A DNA stretch of 49,650 nucleotides from Bacteroidaceae bacterium (GTDB lineage: Bacteria > Bacteroidota > Bacteroidia > Bacteroidales > Bacteroidaceae), in assembly GCA_017521285.1 (NCBI GenBank), contig JAFXDG010000083.1, forward strand, positions 1 through 49,650, given 5' to 3'. Numbering within the stretch: the first letter of the stretch is position 1; each line of letters opens with the position of its first letter. Below the pieces are notes generated by a model. It searched no databases and was not told the origin of the DNA. It saw only the letters and a program-made list of their open reading frames with translations. Of the stretch, positions 8,875 to 17,800 are shown piece by piece. The translations under genes were made by a program, and so were the position numbers.

Positions 8875-9615
8875 ATGGGAATGGAGAAATTTGCTAACCC
8901 GAAAAAAAATACATCCAGTGAGATTGTTCTGGTTAATTCATTAAGTGCTTTTGTCGCCGAAATAGAAAAGTTAACAAAACAATTTGAAGGACAAAAATTT
9001 GTTTATCGGGGGCATGCAAGTACATCTTACGAATTAAAGCCTTCTATCGGAAGAAATAATTATAACGAGCGGGTAGAGCAAAGTATGTTGAATGAATTTA
9101 AACGGCGTTATTATCCTTATACATCGGAGAGAGTAAATAAGAAATTAGATGTATTGTTTCTTGCTCAACACTATAGATTGCCGACAAGACTGTTGGACTG
9201 GAGCTTTAATCCATTGATTGCCATGTATTTTGCGTGTCAATCAAAATTGGAATATGATGAATCTATTCAAAGTGACAAAGAAATGGATGGAATTGTATAT
9301 GTTAGGAGTATTTTTGGCCCCTCAGAATGCTTACTTTGTGAAGAAAAAGATGTAGATCCGTTTAAAGATTTTGAAAAAAATAAATTTTTGTTACCTGATA
9401 ATTTCGATGTCCGTTTTCGTAATCAGCAAGGCTTGTTTGAAATTTTTGCAAATCCAACCCAATGTAATGATGCAGTAAAATTAAAGATAAAAGTTCTGGC
9501 GGCGAATAAAAAAGAAATACTTCTTTCGTTATCGAATGTAGGTATAACAGAAGATTTTGTGTATCCAGATTTAGAACATTTGGCAAAAAGTATAAAAAAG
9601 CAGTATGGACGATAA
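8875..9615 (+). CDS. FRG-domain protein
   Basis: The 246-aa protein has the FRG hallmark near the N-terminus (F42-V-Y-R45-G46-H) and the second conserved block AQHYRLPTRLLDWSFNPL followed by a small hydrophobic stretch, as in FRG-domain proteins. FRG proteins are of unknown activity but recur in prophages, toxin loci and defence islands. Two starts are possible, 8875 and 8881 (MGMEKF). A TAnnTTTG-like box at 8862-8869 would begin transcription almost at the start codon, so the gene might be leaderless or depend on read-through from the small RNA promoter. Base composition is clearly AT-rich, like the operon that follows, so it probably arrived with the island. Confidence 0.75.
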   Translation: MGMEKFANPKKNTSSEIVLVNSLSAFVAEIEKLTKQFEGQKFVYRGHASTSYELKPSIGRNNYNERVEQSMLNEFKRRYYPYTSERVNKKLDVLFLAQHYRLPTRLLDWSFNPLIAMYFACQSKLEYDESIQSDKEMDGIVYVRSIFGPSECLLCEEKDVDPFKDFEKNKFLLPDNFDVRFRNQQGLFEIFANPTQCNDAVKLKIKVLAANKKEILLSLSNVGITEDFVYPDLEHLAKSIKKQYGR

Positions 9616-9825
9616 ACTTCGCAGTTCGGACGAAGTAAGAAAATAATAAAAGATGTGATTACTTGAAAACGTATTCTGTTATATAATAATGATTATTGCA
9701 GTATAAAACTGTAATTATAGATATAAAAGTATTGGATACAATGGTTTGTTGAATGTTTAATTTTGAAAAACAAGCGCAATCGGCCATCTTATGAGGTGGG
9801 GTGGTTGCGCCCAAAAATATCGATT

Positions 9826-10392
9826 ATGAAGAGTGCTCTGGATAAAAAGTGGATAAACTTTGCACTGCTTGTTTTGTCATTATGCTTTTTTTGTAGTTGT
9901 TCTGCTACAATATATTGGTGTGACAAAACGAGTATAGAAGAAACGGGGGGTATTAATGTGGTAGTATTATTTGGTGGGACTACAAATCGACTTGCTAAAT
10001 TTGTCAGTTCTATATGGATTGTGGGTTTTTTGGCTATATTTCATAAGAGTCGGCTTGATAAAACTTATGAAATAACAGTTGCCGGCAAGACTCACATTAT
10101 TGATGGTATATCTGCATGGCACATGTGGCTTGGAGAAGTCTTAATAGTATGGTTATGTTTGTTTTTTTCTATACAGATATTGGAAGAAAACATAGATATG
10201 GGCGAAATGTCTTTCATGCTTAATATCTTGATATGCAGTTGTTTCGGTTTGTTTTACTGGTTATTACGTTCTTTTTTATTAAACCGTTATGTGAGTCCTA
10301 AAATGCTAAAAATTTTTATACGTGTCATTTGGTGTTTTATGGCTGTAGATTTCGTTATGTTTTGGGTATTATTGTTTTTGAAGATAAATTAA
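9826..10392 (+). CDS. Multi-pass membrane protein of unknown function
   Basis: From the ATG at 9826 the protein has 188 residues and about five hydrophobic segments: one at the N-terminus (FALLVLSLCFF), one near FVSSIWIVGFLAIF, one near EVLIVWLCLFFSIQ, one near LNILICSCFGLFYWLL and one at the C-terminus (CFMAVDFVMFWVLLFL). An upstream TTG at 9763 would add 21 polar residues; I prefer 9826 because a transmembrane segment then starts near the N-terminus. It ends 9 bases before the first zinc-ribbon gene, so it is likely the first gene of the FtsK/WXG-like operon and the only obvious integral membrane part. No family was recognised. Confidence 0.65.
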   Translation: MKSALDKKWINFALLVLSLCFFCSCSATIYWCDKTSIEETGGINVVVLFGGTTNRLAKFVSSIWIVGFLAIFHKSRLDKTYEITVAGKTHIIDGISAWHMWLGEVLIVWLCLFFSIQILEENIDMGEMSFMLNILICSCFGLFYWLLRSFLLNRYVSPKMLKIFIRVIWCFMAVDFVMFWVLLFLKIN

Positions 10393-10401
10393 ATTGTTGT
10401 T

Positions 10402-11367
10402 ATGCTTCATCAATATAAAAAATGTGTAAACTGTGGTGCTGAAATTAGGATCCAAGCTTTATTCTGTACCAATTGTGGTGCAGAGCAATCTGTAAAAGCA
10501 AAGGAACCAGAGGTTGAAGAGGGGCAACAACATGAAGTAGAGCAATCCCAATCTGGAGCTTTACTTGAGACTAAAAAATGTGTAAACTGTGGTGCAGAAA
10601 TTAGGATCCAAGCTTTATTCTGTACCAATTGTGGTGCAGAGCAATCTGTAAAAGCAAAGGAATCTAAGGTTGACGAGGTGCAACAAGATGAAGTTGAACA
10701 ATCCCAATCAGATGTTTCAATTGACCCGAAAACAGAATTTACGCCAATAAATCAGAATGATTCACCCCCAAAAAATACCATAGAACCTTCATCAACAGCA
10801 AAGGAAAGAAAAACTGTAAAAACAAACAAAAAAATAGTAGAGAATATAAGAGATTGGATTAGCATATTCCTTTTGATACTTTTCGTGTGTATAAAGTGTA
10901 GTTTGGAAAAGCAAAAAAGGTCGAATCGTAATGAAGACATTCAACAAGAATATTATAATATGTCAGATTATAATGTGTCAAATAATCGTGTAAGCTATAA
11001 TAAAGGTGTAGAGCAGAGAGAATATTCAAATCCAATGACTCTTGAACGTATATATAATGATTATGTATTTGGTAATAGAGATTTTTCGACCATTGCACAC
11101 AGTGTGTGTACCCCTAGGTTGATACGTCTGTTGAAAGATTCTTATGAATATGAATGTGAAGATGGAGAGTGTTATGCCATGTGGCTTTTCCGTAGTGGGA
11201 ATCCGGATGGTGTCAGTAATGTCTCTAAGGTTACAAACGTAACCAATGAGGGGAATGGTTGGTTCAGAGTGTCTTATCTTGATATGGGAATTGAAGGAGC
11301 TACATACATTCGTTTGATCGTATATGATGGAGTTCAAATGATGGATGAGATTAGAAGGGTTTGCTGA
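10402..11367 (+). CDS. Double zinc-ribbon membrane-anchored protein
   Basis: The 321-aa protein begins with two nearly identical zinc ribbons, each CVNCGAEIRIQALFCTNCG (cysteines at 8, 11, 22, 25 and 60, 63, 74, 77). Low-complexity acidic/Gln linkers, a Ser/Thr/Lys stretch, a single transmembrane helix near 150-170 (WISIFLLILFVCI) and a C-terminal domain of about 110 residues (from NPMTLERIYNDY to the end) follow. The topology suggests cytosolic zinc ribbons and an external or periplasmic C-terminal domain. That domain resembles small lipoprotein-like domains but I cannot name it. The ribbon region is an internal 156-bp duplication. It belongs to the island operon, 40 bases before a second zinc-ribbon gene. 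Confidence 0.7.
   Translation: MLHQYKKCVNCGAEIRIQALFCTNCGAEQSVKAKEPEVEEGQQHEVEQSQSGALLETKKCVNCGAEIRIQALFCTNCGAEQSVKAKESKVDEVQQDEVEQSQSDVSIDPKTEFTPINQNDSPPKNTIEPSSTAKERKTVKTNKKIVENIRDWISIFLLILFVCIKCSLEKQKRSNRNEDIQQEYYNMSDYNVSNNRVSYNKGVEQREYSNPMTLERIYNDYVFGNRDFSTIAHSVCTPRLIRLLKDSYEYECEDGECYAMWLFRSGNPDGVSNVSKVTNVTNEGNGWFRVSYLDMGIEGATYIRLIVYDGVQMMDEIRRVC
10417..10728 (+). repeat. 156-bp in-frame tandem duplication (zinc ribbon plus linker)
   Basis: Bases 10417-10572 and 10573-10728 align with an offset of exactly 156 bases (52 codons). The ribbon part is almost unchanged at DNA level, including the ggatccaagctt stretch, while the linker has begun to diverge. This points to a recent duplication. 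Confidence 0.85.
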
Positions 11368-11407
11368 TTTTTTATATTGTATCATTTTTATTAGTAAGTT
11401 TTGATTT

Positions 11408-12202
11408 ATGTTTTGTGAAAATTGTGGAACTAAACTAAATGAAGGTGAAAAGTTTTGTCCCAATTGTGGCAAAAAAAATGAAATGCCTTTAAGGAAAGAA
11501 GATAAAATAAATGTCGGATGTGATCAAGTTTCAAAGAAGAAAGTCAAATCTAAATATAAAAGTAATTTTCCTGGACAAGATACACGTGCTACACTTCTTG
11601 AAAAACGGACGAATGTAAATGAAGAAAAACATTTGTCTGAAGAAATGGATGAGATGGAAACTTGTAATAATACTGTAGGGCAAATGCAAAGGGCGGTTCG
11701 TTTGGAGTTCGGATTGGGTGTACCTGTCAATATAAAAAAAGCGAAAGAGTTTTATGAAAAAGCAGGATATAAATGTGAAAAAGATTTGCTTGAAGATTGT
11801 TCAGGTGTGAACGGAGTGATTTCTAGTATTTATGATGTTCGTTCCGTCGTGATTTTTGATAGAGATCCTATAGCTGAATATGAAAAAGAAGAATTGGAAA
11901 GAAAGCAAATAAAGATTTCAGAAATGTATAAAATAGAAGAAAAAGGTTTAATTAAGTTTAAGTTTTATATTCAAGGATATGATTTATGTGAATTTGAAAG
12001 GATGGTGAAAGAGTATAATCATGTAGCTTTTTTATATGGCTATGACAATATTTCTTTTGAAAAGGTTTATTTTAAAAAGGGATATTATTCATTGATTGAA
12101 GGGGTTTTTGAAAAGGGACATTACAATATTATGGTAGAAAAACAAATAGAGCGAGTTTTTATAGAGATATGTAATGTATGTGAATCTTTAAAAATAAAAT
12201 GA
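11408..12202 (+). CDS. Zinc-ribbon protein with a Sel1-like segment
   Basis: The 264-aa protein opens with one zinc ribbon (C3-x2-C6, C17-x2-C20; MFCENCGTKLNEGEKFCPNC). A basic linker follows, then a short stretch resembling a Sel1 repeat (GLGVPVNIKKAKEFYEKAGY, about residues 100-120). The remaining 140 residues are charged, with many K and E, and no family was recognised; there is no transmembrane segment. Its last codons overlap the ATPase start (ATGATG at 12199), so the two are translationally coupled. A role as adaptor or regulator of the ATPase is a guess from coupling. Confidence 0.7.
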   Translation: MFCENCGTKLNEGEKFCPNCGKKNEMPLRKEDKINVGCDQVSKKKVKSKYKSNFPGQDTRATLLEKRTNVNEEKHLSEEMDEMETCNNTVGQMQRAVRLEFGLGVPVNIKKAKEFYEKAGYKCEKDLLEDCSGVNGVISSIYDVRSVVIFDRDPIAEYEKEELERKQIKISEMYKIEEKGLIKFKFYIQGYDLCEFERMVKEYNHVAFLYGYDNISFEKVYFKKGYYSLIEGVFEKGHYNIMVEKQIERVFIEICNVCESLKIK

Positions 12203-15111
12203 TGAAGACTTTAGTTTTTGTTAAAGAATTGTTATCCTTTTATAAGGATACGGGTGATGCAGTAAGTTTTGTTAATACCTTTAATAAAATGATAAATCAA
12301 TATCCTCATCTGTTGTATCCATTGTATGGTACTGACATAAGTAGAGAAAAAGCTATATCTGTATTCCAGAATATAAAGGATAATGTAAAAAAATGTTTTA
12401 TTCCTATATTCCCAACATATTCATGTTTTACTGATTTTTTATGTGGTAGTATTATCGAGACACCTATTTTTGATAATCCATATTACGGTTTCGATACACG
12501 TATTAATAAATCTTATCTTGATGATTATTTGGTGAGTTGTTTAATTTCTTTGCAAATAAAAAAGGTTAAGATTACTTTTATAGAATTAGATGGAACATGT
12601 TATGGTGATTATTTTTATAAGAATATCAATTCTGAATTGTATAATACCATAACAACTGAATATGAATTAAAAGATTATATAGACAAATTGAAAAAAAGAA
12701 TAATATTGATGAAACAGCAATATGGAGATTATCGAGAGTATTGTTTGAGTAATAGGCTAATTCCCGTTCCTTATGAAATTTTAGTTTTTCCCGAACCTAC
12801 TGATAAAGAATCAACTTATGCATCATTGCTTTCAATGGAGAGGGAGTGTAATGCTGTAGGTGTTAAATTGATTCGTGTCGTCACAAAAGATTGGACTCCG
12901 ATTGAAAAGGATTATCGTTCACAAGAAGAACTGTTGTTGAATTTGTATGAAAACAAGATAGATTCGTTTTCTTATGAGAAATTGGAACTAAACTCGTGGA
13001 AATGTTATCATAGTGAATTTCGTTATTGTGGATTTCATAATAGAATGAGTAAATTTAATTTACATGATGAATTATATGATATAAGGTTTTCTGATTCCCA
13101 ATCAGAAGATTTTGAAAAATATAATAAAGTGGTTGATATAATAAAAAGAAGAGATGAACAGTTTGCAGGTGTAAAGAAAACAGAGTCCAAAATTCAAATT
13201 CGGAAGATACAGATAAAGAGAAAAATAGGCAAACTTTTATTTAAATGTACACCAATAGGGGAAAATTTGAGATTACGTGATGCATGTATTGAATATATAA
13301 ACAGGGAAGCTGATTGCAAGGAAGAGGCTATTGTGTTAATACAAGATTTAAGAAAACTGGCTATAAATACATACGAAAAAGATTATGAAACCATAACCGT
13401 ACCGATTGGTCAATCAGCAAATGCAGACGTGAATTTTTGCATGGATAATGTCAGTCATGTTCATTCCTTCATTATAGGTCAATCAGGTTCGGGTAAATCT
13501 GTTTTCTTGCATAATATCATTGGTTCTGCCATATTGAAATATGCTCCCGAAGATTTGCAATTGTATTTGCTTGACTTCAAGTTGGGGGGTGTTGAGTTCA
13601 ACAGATATAAAGGTATCAAACATGTGAAATCCCTGTTGGTTGATAATTCAGACCAACAGATTACACTTGAAATCTTGCGGGAGCTTCGTGAACAAATGGT
13701 TGAGCGGGGTAAAATGCTTCGCAACTGTGGAGTGAATAATCTAGTTGAATACAACAGGCAGCATCCCAATGCGGCTATGCCACAGATATTGTTGATAGTG
13801 GATGAATGTCACGAAATGTTTAGGGTGGGGAGTGATGTTCCGAGAGTTGTCAGCAATGAGATTTCGGAAATAGTGATCAAAATAGCCAAAGAAGGCCGTA
13901 GCCAAGGGGTACATTTAATATTGGCTACCCAGACGTTGTCGGGGACAGAAATAAGCAATGAAATCCTGAACAACATTTCTGACCATTACTTGTTGAAATG
14001 TGCTTCTGTAGATTCCGAGCGTATGGTTGAAAGAAGTTCTGACATAACAAAACAACTTTCTACCGGCCAAATTTATTATCACCATGTAGATAGCCAAATG
14101 CAGTTTCAGGCATACTATAATGACAAGGATGCTGTGGAAATGCTGATAAAAATGGCAAAGGAGAAAGCGGAAAAACATCGCAGTAATGATGGATTCTATT
14201 TTAATGGTTCTCAATTATTCAAATTAGATAAGGGGCTGTTGTTACAAGGTAAAAAGCATGCCAAGCATCCAGTTGCGTACATGGGTAAAAGTATCAGTAT
14301 TAATCAAAATGATTTGAGCGTCATTTTGCGGAATGATTATAGTGAAAACATCTTGTTGTTCGGATTGAATGATTTGGAACAAGTGACAAGAACAACCGTG
14401 AATCTGTTCATTTCCCTTATGTTGATGATCAAGTATAAGGGGCTGGATTATCAGTTCAAAGTCTTCAATTGTCTTTCTGATGATGAAAGCCTTTTTGTAG
14501 AGCAACTGGAAATGTTGGAAGAAGAGGGCTATTGTGAAATCATAGAAGGCCGCAAAGACAGAGGAAAGTTCCTGAAAAATCTGGTTGAAGGCATTACCAA
14601 TGAAACAGTAGAAAATACAATTCTCCTGATATTGGGTCAAGAACGTTTCCGTGAATTGAAAATGGATATGAAGATAGATGACATGGCGGAAGTAAATGAA
14701 CCGAAAGTGGATGATGCTTTTGGTTTCGGTGGCTTCAGTAACGGAAGTTCATCGTCGTATACATCTGCAAAGACTTTTAGACAAGCTTTGGAATTGATAT
14801 TGGATAAGGGACCGGAATCAGGTGTGCATACAGTGATGCAGTTGGACAAACCGTCCAATTTTCTTTTCAGTGATTATGTCTCACCGAAGATAGTTCACCA
14901 AAAATTCAAGCATTTGATTATGCTCAAATCAGATGAGGCTGCATCTGCTCAATTGCATTTGAATGATGAAATCAGATTGGAAACTTTGAGTAAAGAACCT
15001 GAGCGTTTGCGTGCTTATTACTATTCGGAGGAGAGTGACACATATACATTGTTTACACCTTACATGGGATTGGGTAAAGAAGAATTGATAAACCTTTTTA
15101 AAACAGAATAA
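12199..15111 (+). CDS. Tandem FtsK/SpoIIIE (EssC/EccC-like) ATPase
   Basis: The 970-aa protein has an N-terminal region of about 400 residues without known motifs or membrane segments, then a full FtsK/SpoIIIE ATPase domain: Walker A GQSGSGKS at 427-434, Walker B LLIVDE with D535-E536, and a sensor-like LATQTLSG block. A second domain (about 690-960) keeps the fold pattern but its P-loop place reads NILLFGLNDLEQ near 717, with no GKS, so it is degenerate. One active plus degenerate ATPase copies are the design of EssC/EccC motors of type VII secretion, which drive export of WXG100 proteins and are controlled by substrate binding to a degenerate domain. The next gene starts 2 bases downstream and encodes a WXG100-like protein. 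No membrane helix is present, so it would need a membrane partner. DNA translocase is the main alternative. Confidence 0.8.
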   Translation: MMKTLVFVKELLSFYKDTGDAVSFVNTFNKMINQYPHLLYPLYGTDISREKAISVFQNIKDNVKKCFIPIFPTYSCFTDFLCGSIIETPIFDNPYYGFDTRINKSYLDDYLVSCLISLQIKKVKITFIELDGTCYGDYFYKNINSELYNTITTEYELKDYIDKLKKRIILMKQQYGDYREYCLSNRLIPVPYEILVFPEPTDKESTYASLLSMERECNAVGVKLIRVVTKDWTPIEKDYRSQEELLLNLYENKIDSFSYEKLELNSWKCYHSEFRYCGFHNRMSKFNLHDELYDIRFSDSQSEDFEKYNKVVDIIKRRDEQFAGVKKTESKIQIRKIQIKRKIGKLLFKCTPIGENLRLRDACIEYINREADCKEEAIVLIQDLRKLAINTYEKDYETITVPIGQSANADVNFCMDNVSHVHSFIIGQSGSGKSVFLHNIIGSAILKYAPEDLQLYLLDFKLGGVEFNRYKGIKHVKSLLVDNSDQQITLEILRELREQMVERGKMLRNCGVNNLVEYNRQHPNAAMPQILLIVDECHEMFRVGSDVPRVVSNEISEIVIKIAKEGRSQGVHLILATQTLSGTEISNEILNNISDHYLLKCASVDSERMVERSSDITKQLSTGQIYYHHVDSQMQFQAYYNDKDAVEMLIKMAKEKAEKHRSNDGFYFNGSQLFKLDKGLLLQGKKHAKHPVAYMGKSISINQNDLSVILRNDYSENILLFGLNDLEQVTRTTVNLFISLMLMIKYKGLDYQFKVFNCLSDDESLFVEQLEMLEEEGYCEIIEGRKDRGKFLKNLVEGITNETVENTILLILGQERFRELKMDMKIDDMAEVNEPKVDDAFGFGGFSNGSSSSYTSAKTFRQALELILDKGPESGVHTVMQLDKPSNFLFSDYVSPKIVHQKFKHLIMLKSDEAASAQLHLNDEIRLETLSKEPERLRAYYYSEESDTYTLFTPYMGLGKEELINLFKTE

Positions 15112-15113
15112 TT

Positions 15114-15395
15114 ATGGCACAGGAAGTAGGAGTAAGAAATATTACAGAATTGAAACAGTTCGGTTGTGACTTGAAACGCTTGAGTGAACAACTTGCAAGT
15201 GCTTTCCATGCAGCGGAAAACAAAATGTATCACGTATGCGACGGTTGGAATGACAATGTAAACATCAAGTTTATGAATGAGTTTCAAAAGAATGTGAAAG
15301 AGATAGACAAGATAGCAGCTAATATGCAAGAGTTTTCTAAATTCAATGGTAAAAGTTGTGATTTGTTGGAAATGTATCAGAATAACAGTTTCTAA
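15114..15395 (+). CDS. WXG100-like small helical protein
   Basis: The 93-aa protein is predicted to be two amphipathic helices joined by a turn at CDGWNDN. From W45 the pattern W-x-D-x-V-x3-F (W45, D47, V49, F53) matches the WXG100 pattern W-x-G-x-A-x3-F except that Asp replaces Gly. Length and the mid-chain position of the Trp are those of WXG100/ESAT-6 proteins, substrates and allosteric partners of EssC/EccC ATPases. There is no signal peptide and no clear YxxxD/E tail. It starts 2 bases after the ATPase stop. Family membership is inferred from pattern and context; a coincidental helical hairpin remains possible. Confidence 0.65.
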   Translation: MAQEVGVRNITELKQFGCDLKRLSEQLASAFHAAENKMYHVCDGWNDNVNIKFMNEFQKNVKEIDKIAANMQEFSKFNGKSCDLLEMYQNNSF

Positions 15396-15406
15396 TCAAT
15401 TAGGTT

Positions 15407-15883
15407 ATGGCTGCAGATGCAAAAGTTCAAAAGGTCGAAGAATTGGCGGCATATTCCAATCATTTGGGTGGATTTATAGAATCTATGTCGAAAAACTTCA
15501 TATCTTTCAACAATGTAATGATGCAGAAATTGGAAGAGCTCCGTAAGAAGTTGAGAAAGGCTGAAGAGATGTGTGCTGAAGCGACAACTGAATGTTCCCA
15601 ATGCGAAAGAGACTTGGCCTATTGTTCTTCGGATAATAATGAAGTAAAACGAAATTTGAAAATAAGGTTGGACTACGCTATCAATAAAAGACTGGATGCC
15701 CAACAGATGAGGTCGCTTGTTTCCTCCCAATACAATGTGGCACAAGGTGTATTACGTTGTATGTTGGATGATACACAAGTCATTCAGAAAAAGTTGCGTG
15801 ATGATATTGCAAAAGGGCGTCAATTGTTAAAGAATGCGTCAATCCAATTAGAACAATATAAAGACAATTCAAAGAATGTATGA
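15407..15883 (+). CDS. Coiled-coil protein, unknown function
   Basis: The 158-aa protein is almost wholly helical with strong heptad character (KLEELRKKLRKAEEMCAEA, later QKKLRDDIAKGRQLLKN). Three or four cysteines cluster at about 58-73 (C-x7-C-x2-C-x6-C), which could bind metal or form cross-links. No signal peptide or transmembrane segment is present. It lies 11 bases after the WXG100-like gene and overlaps the next small gene by ATGA (15880-15883). Its place between two WXG100-like genes suggests an LXG-like partner, chaperone or structural part, but no family was recognised. Confidence 0.65.
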   Translation: MAADAKVQKVEELAAYSNHLGGFIESMSKNFISFNNVMMQKLEELRKKLRKAEEMCAEATTECSQCERDLAYCSSDNNEVKRNLKIRLDYAINKRLDAQQMRSLVSSQYNVAQGVLRCMLDDTQVIQKKLRDDIAKGRQLLKNASIQLEQYKDNSKNV

Positions 15884-16116
15884 ATCCGTTACAGTTGATG
15901 AATAATGATATGGCTACATTGATGCTGAGTTCTAAAAAGGTGTTTGAACATTGGAACGACAAAGTAGCAGAGGGAATGAAGAATGAATGCATTGCAGACA
16001 TTCAACGTTCTTGGAATGAGTATATAGATAAAATTAATACACGAATGAATATCTATATGCGAGCCGAAAGGGAAATAGATGATGCTATAGACCACTATGA
16101 GCGGAATAGAAGGTAG
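15880..16116 (+). CDS. Second small W-N-D helical protein
   Basis: The 78-aa protein is helical and carries W25-N-D-K-V29 followed by N35-E36, matching the first small protein's W45-N-D-N-V49 and N55-E56: W-N-D-x-V-x5-N-E in both. A second tryptophan motif (W44-N-E) lies mid-chain, the usual WXG position. The two proteins are otherwise dissimilar, so they may form a heterodimer, as ESAT-6/CFP-10 do. The ATGA overlap with the upstream gene implies coupled translation. A 77-base gap follows before the next gene. Confidence 0.6.
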   Translation: MNPLQLMNNDMATLMLSSKKVFEHWNDKVAEGMKNECIADIQRSWNEYIDKINTRMNIYMRAEREIDDAIDHYERNRR

Positions 16117-16193
16117 CAAAACAAAAGATATTATCAAAGATGATTTCTAACTAATGATAAATGAACATACAAATAAACACTCATTTATGAGGT

Positions 16194-17066
16194 ATGAAAT
16201 ATTCAGACGTATTTCTTAATTTTGCAGAATTGGGGGCAAAGATGGACACAATACATGCTCTGCATATCTTGTGTGATGCATATATTGATATGTGTGGCAT
16301 TTCATGTGGAAATCGCACGGTTTATTACAGAGCAGGTGAAGGATGGTTGAAAAAGTTAGGAGAGTCTGATCATGAACTTGCTCTTGATGCCCGAAACCGT
16401 CTCTTGGTTTGTATGTTTCCATTTATCAACAGCCGGTACACGAAGGTGTACGATGACTATGATATTTCCCCCATGTCAGATGAGCAATGTAGAGAGATGG
16501 CAGAAGAACTCCTGAAGGAGAATGGTGATAATGAAGAGTTGGCAAAAGCGCTATGTGCTGGTATCGTTTTTTCAGATGAATCAGAAGATGAACTTAGCTT
16601 CTTCAATGCTGAAGAATGGTTTTTAAGTTATGTGAAAGCCCTCAATGGTGATTCTTACAAGATACTTTTGTTCAGGTCTGAGTTGGAAGAACCACAAATA
16701 AAGTTTCATCTGTTCCGTAGTGAAACTCTCATGAAAGATTTTCATTTTGCTATTGATTTTTCGTGTTTCTTGACTGAAGGTGATTTGAAACTGATTTATC
16801 AAAAAGACAAAGAAAAAGAATTGGAAAAGACTGGAGATGCTTGCTCTTGGAATGGATATGAAGAGATTCGTGATCTGTTGTTGGATCATCCTAATGCACC
16901 AGTCAACAAAAGGTATAGATACTTTGAAAATCAACTTCATGAAATGGTTGTCAATCACGACTATTGTGCAAGGCGCATGCATACAATGAGTGTGATGGAG
17001 AAGATTGGCAAACTCGGAGTACCACTACTTCCGAAATATGAGAAAATTTTGAAAGATTGTAGGTGA
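16194..17066 (+). CDS. Unknown island protein, 290 aa
   Basis: I do not recognise a family. The protein is soluble, acidic, with alternating helical and charged stretches, several Trp and Cys residues and no signal peptide or membrane helix. A strongly acidic middle (about 100-135: ELLKENGDNEEL, DESEDELSFF) and a KDKEKELEK charged patch near 205 are visible. It follows the small W-N-D genes and precedes two WG-repeat genes in the same orientation with only 17 bases to the next. It may be a cargo, immunity or regulatory protein of the island; nothing in the sequence decides this. Confidence 0.6.
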   Translation: MKYSDVFLNFAELGAKMDTIHALHILCDAYIDMCGISCGNRTVYYRAGEGWLKKLGESDHELALDARNRLLVCMFPFINSRYTKVYDDYDISPMSDEQCREMAEELLKENGDNEELAKALCAGIVFSDESEDELSFFNAEEWFLSYVKALNGDSYKILLFRSELEEPQIKFHLFRSETLMKDFHFAIDFSCFLTEGDLKLIYQKDKEKELEKTGDACSWNGYEEIRDLLLDHPNAPVNKRYRYFENQLHEMVVNHDYCARRMHTMSVMEKIGKLGVPLLPKYEKILKDCR

Positions 17067-17083
17067 TTATTAATTCATAACAC

Positions 17084-17800
17084 ATGTATCCATTTGACGA
17101 AGAAAACGAACTGAAGCCTTTGACTCGCGAAGCGTTGGAGGACTTCTCAAACAGGTGTGCAAGCTTGAACATATATAAGAAGGACACACCTGAATATGAA
17201 GAGAAATGGACTGAACTTTGGTGTGAAGCCGAAGAGTTTCAACCGATGGAGGGATTTGTCCATATTGCTCAGGAAAACGGGAAGGAAGGGGTCAGGAATG
17301 ATTTCTTCAATAATTGGATTGTTCCACCCGTATTCGATAGAATTGTTGCAGGAACGAATATGAACGATAACTACATAGTGAAGAATGGGGGTAAATATGG
17401 AGTTGTCCGGGCCGATGGTAAAGGTACATGGGTGTGTCCCTGCAAATATGACTGTGTGGAGACGTTGGAAAACCATATTGATGTGATAAAGGTTGGCATA
17501 AATGGGAAATATGGTGTCGTTGAATTGTGTAGCGGTGATTGGGCAAGGGAAAGAGTGGAACCCGTCTATGATGATATTCAAGAAACGGATGGCGGGTATC
17601 TTGTCTTGAAAAAGGATGGTAAATGCGGGTTGTATAAATATGGAACCATATTGCCGGCCGAATATGAACGTATCTTTGTGCCTGTCATTATGGGTTGGAT
17701 TAAAGTGGTGAAGAATAGGGTATGGGGATATGTTGATAGCGACAATGAATTTACCGAGAATATAGAAAAAGCATTTTGGTGTAATATTGCAAACTTATGA
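17084..17800 (+). CDS. WG-repeat protein 1
   Basis: The 238-aa protein has about five WG-type repeats, seen as NGKEGVRND, GGKYGVVRADGKG, NGKYGVVEL, DGKCGLYKYG and NRVWGYVDSDNE, each followed by a PxxYD-like strand turn (CKYDCVE, PVYDDIQ, AEYERIF). WG repeats build beta-sheet scaffolds used for binding. The first 55 residues are helical and acidic. There is no signal peptide, so it is expected in the cytosol unless exported by another route. It overlaps the next WG-repeat gene by 4 bases (ATGA). Confidence 0.75.
   Translation: MYPFDEENELKPLTREALEDFSNRCASLNIYKKDTPEYEEKWTELWCEAEEFQPMEGFVHIAQENGKEGVRNDFFNNWIVPPVFDRIVAGTNMNDNYIVKNGGKYGVVRADGKGTWVCPCKYDCVETLENHIDVIKVGINGKYGVVELCSGDWARERVEPVYDDIQETDGGYLVLKKDGKCGLYKYGTILPAEYERIFVPVIMGWIKVVKNRVWGYVDSDNEFTENIEKAFWCNIANL

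Noticed and set aside
12199-15111. Chromosomal FtsK or conjugative coupling protein
   Set aside because: No N-terminal membrane region, no C-terminal gamma/DNA-binding domain, and no tra, mob or relaxase genes nearby.
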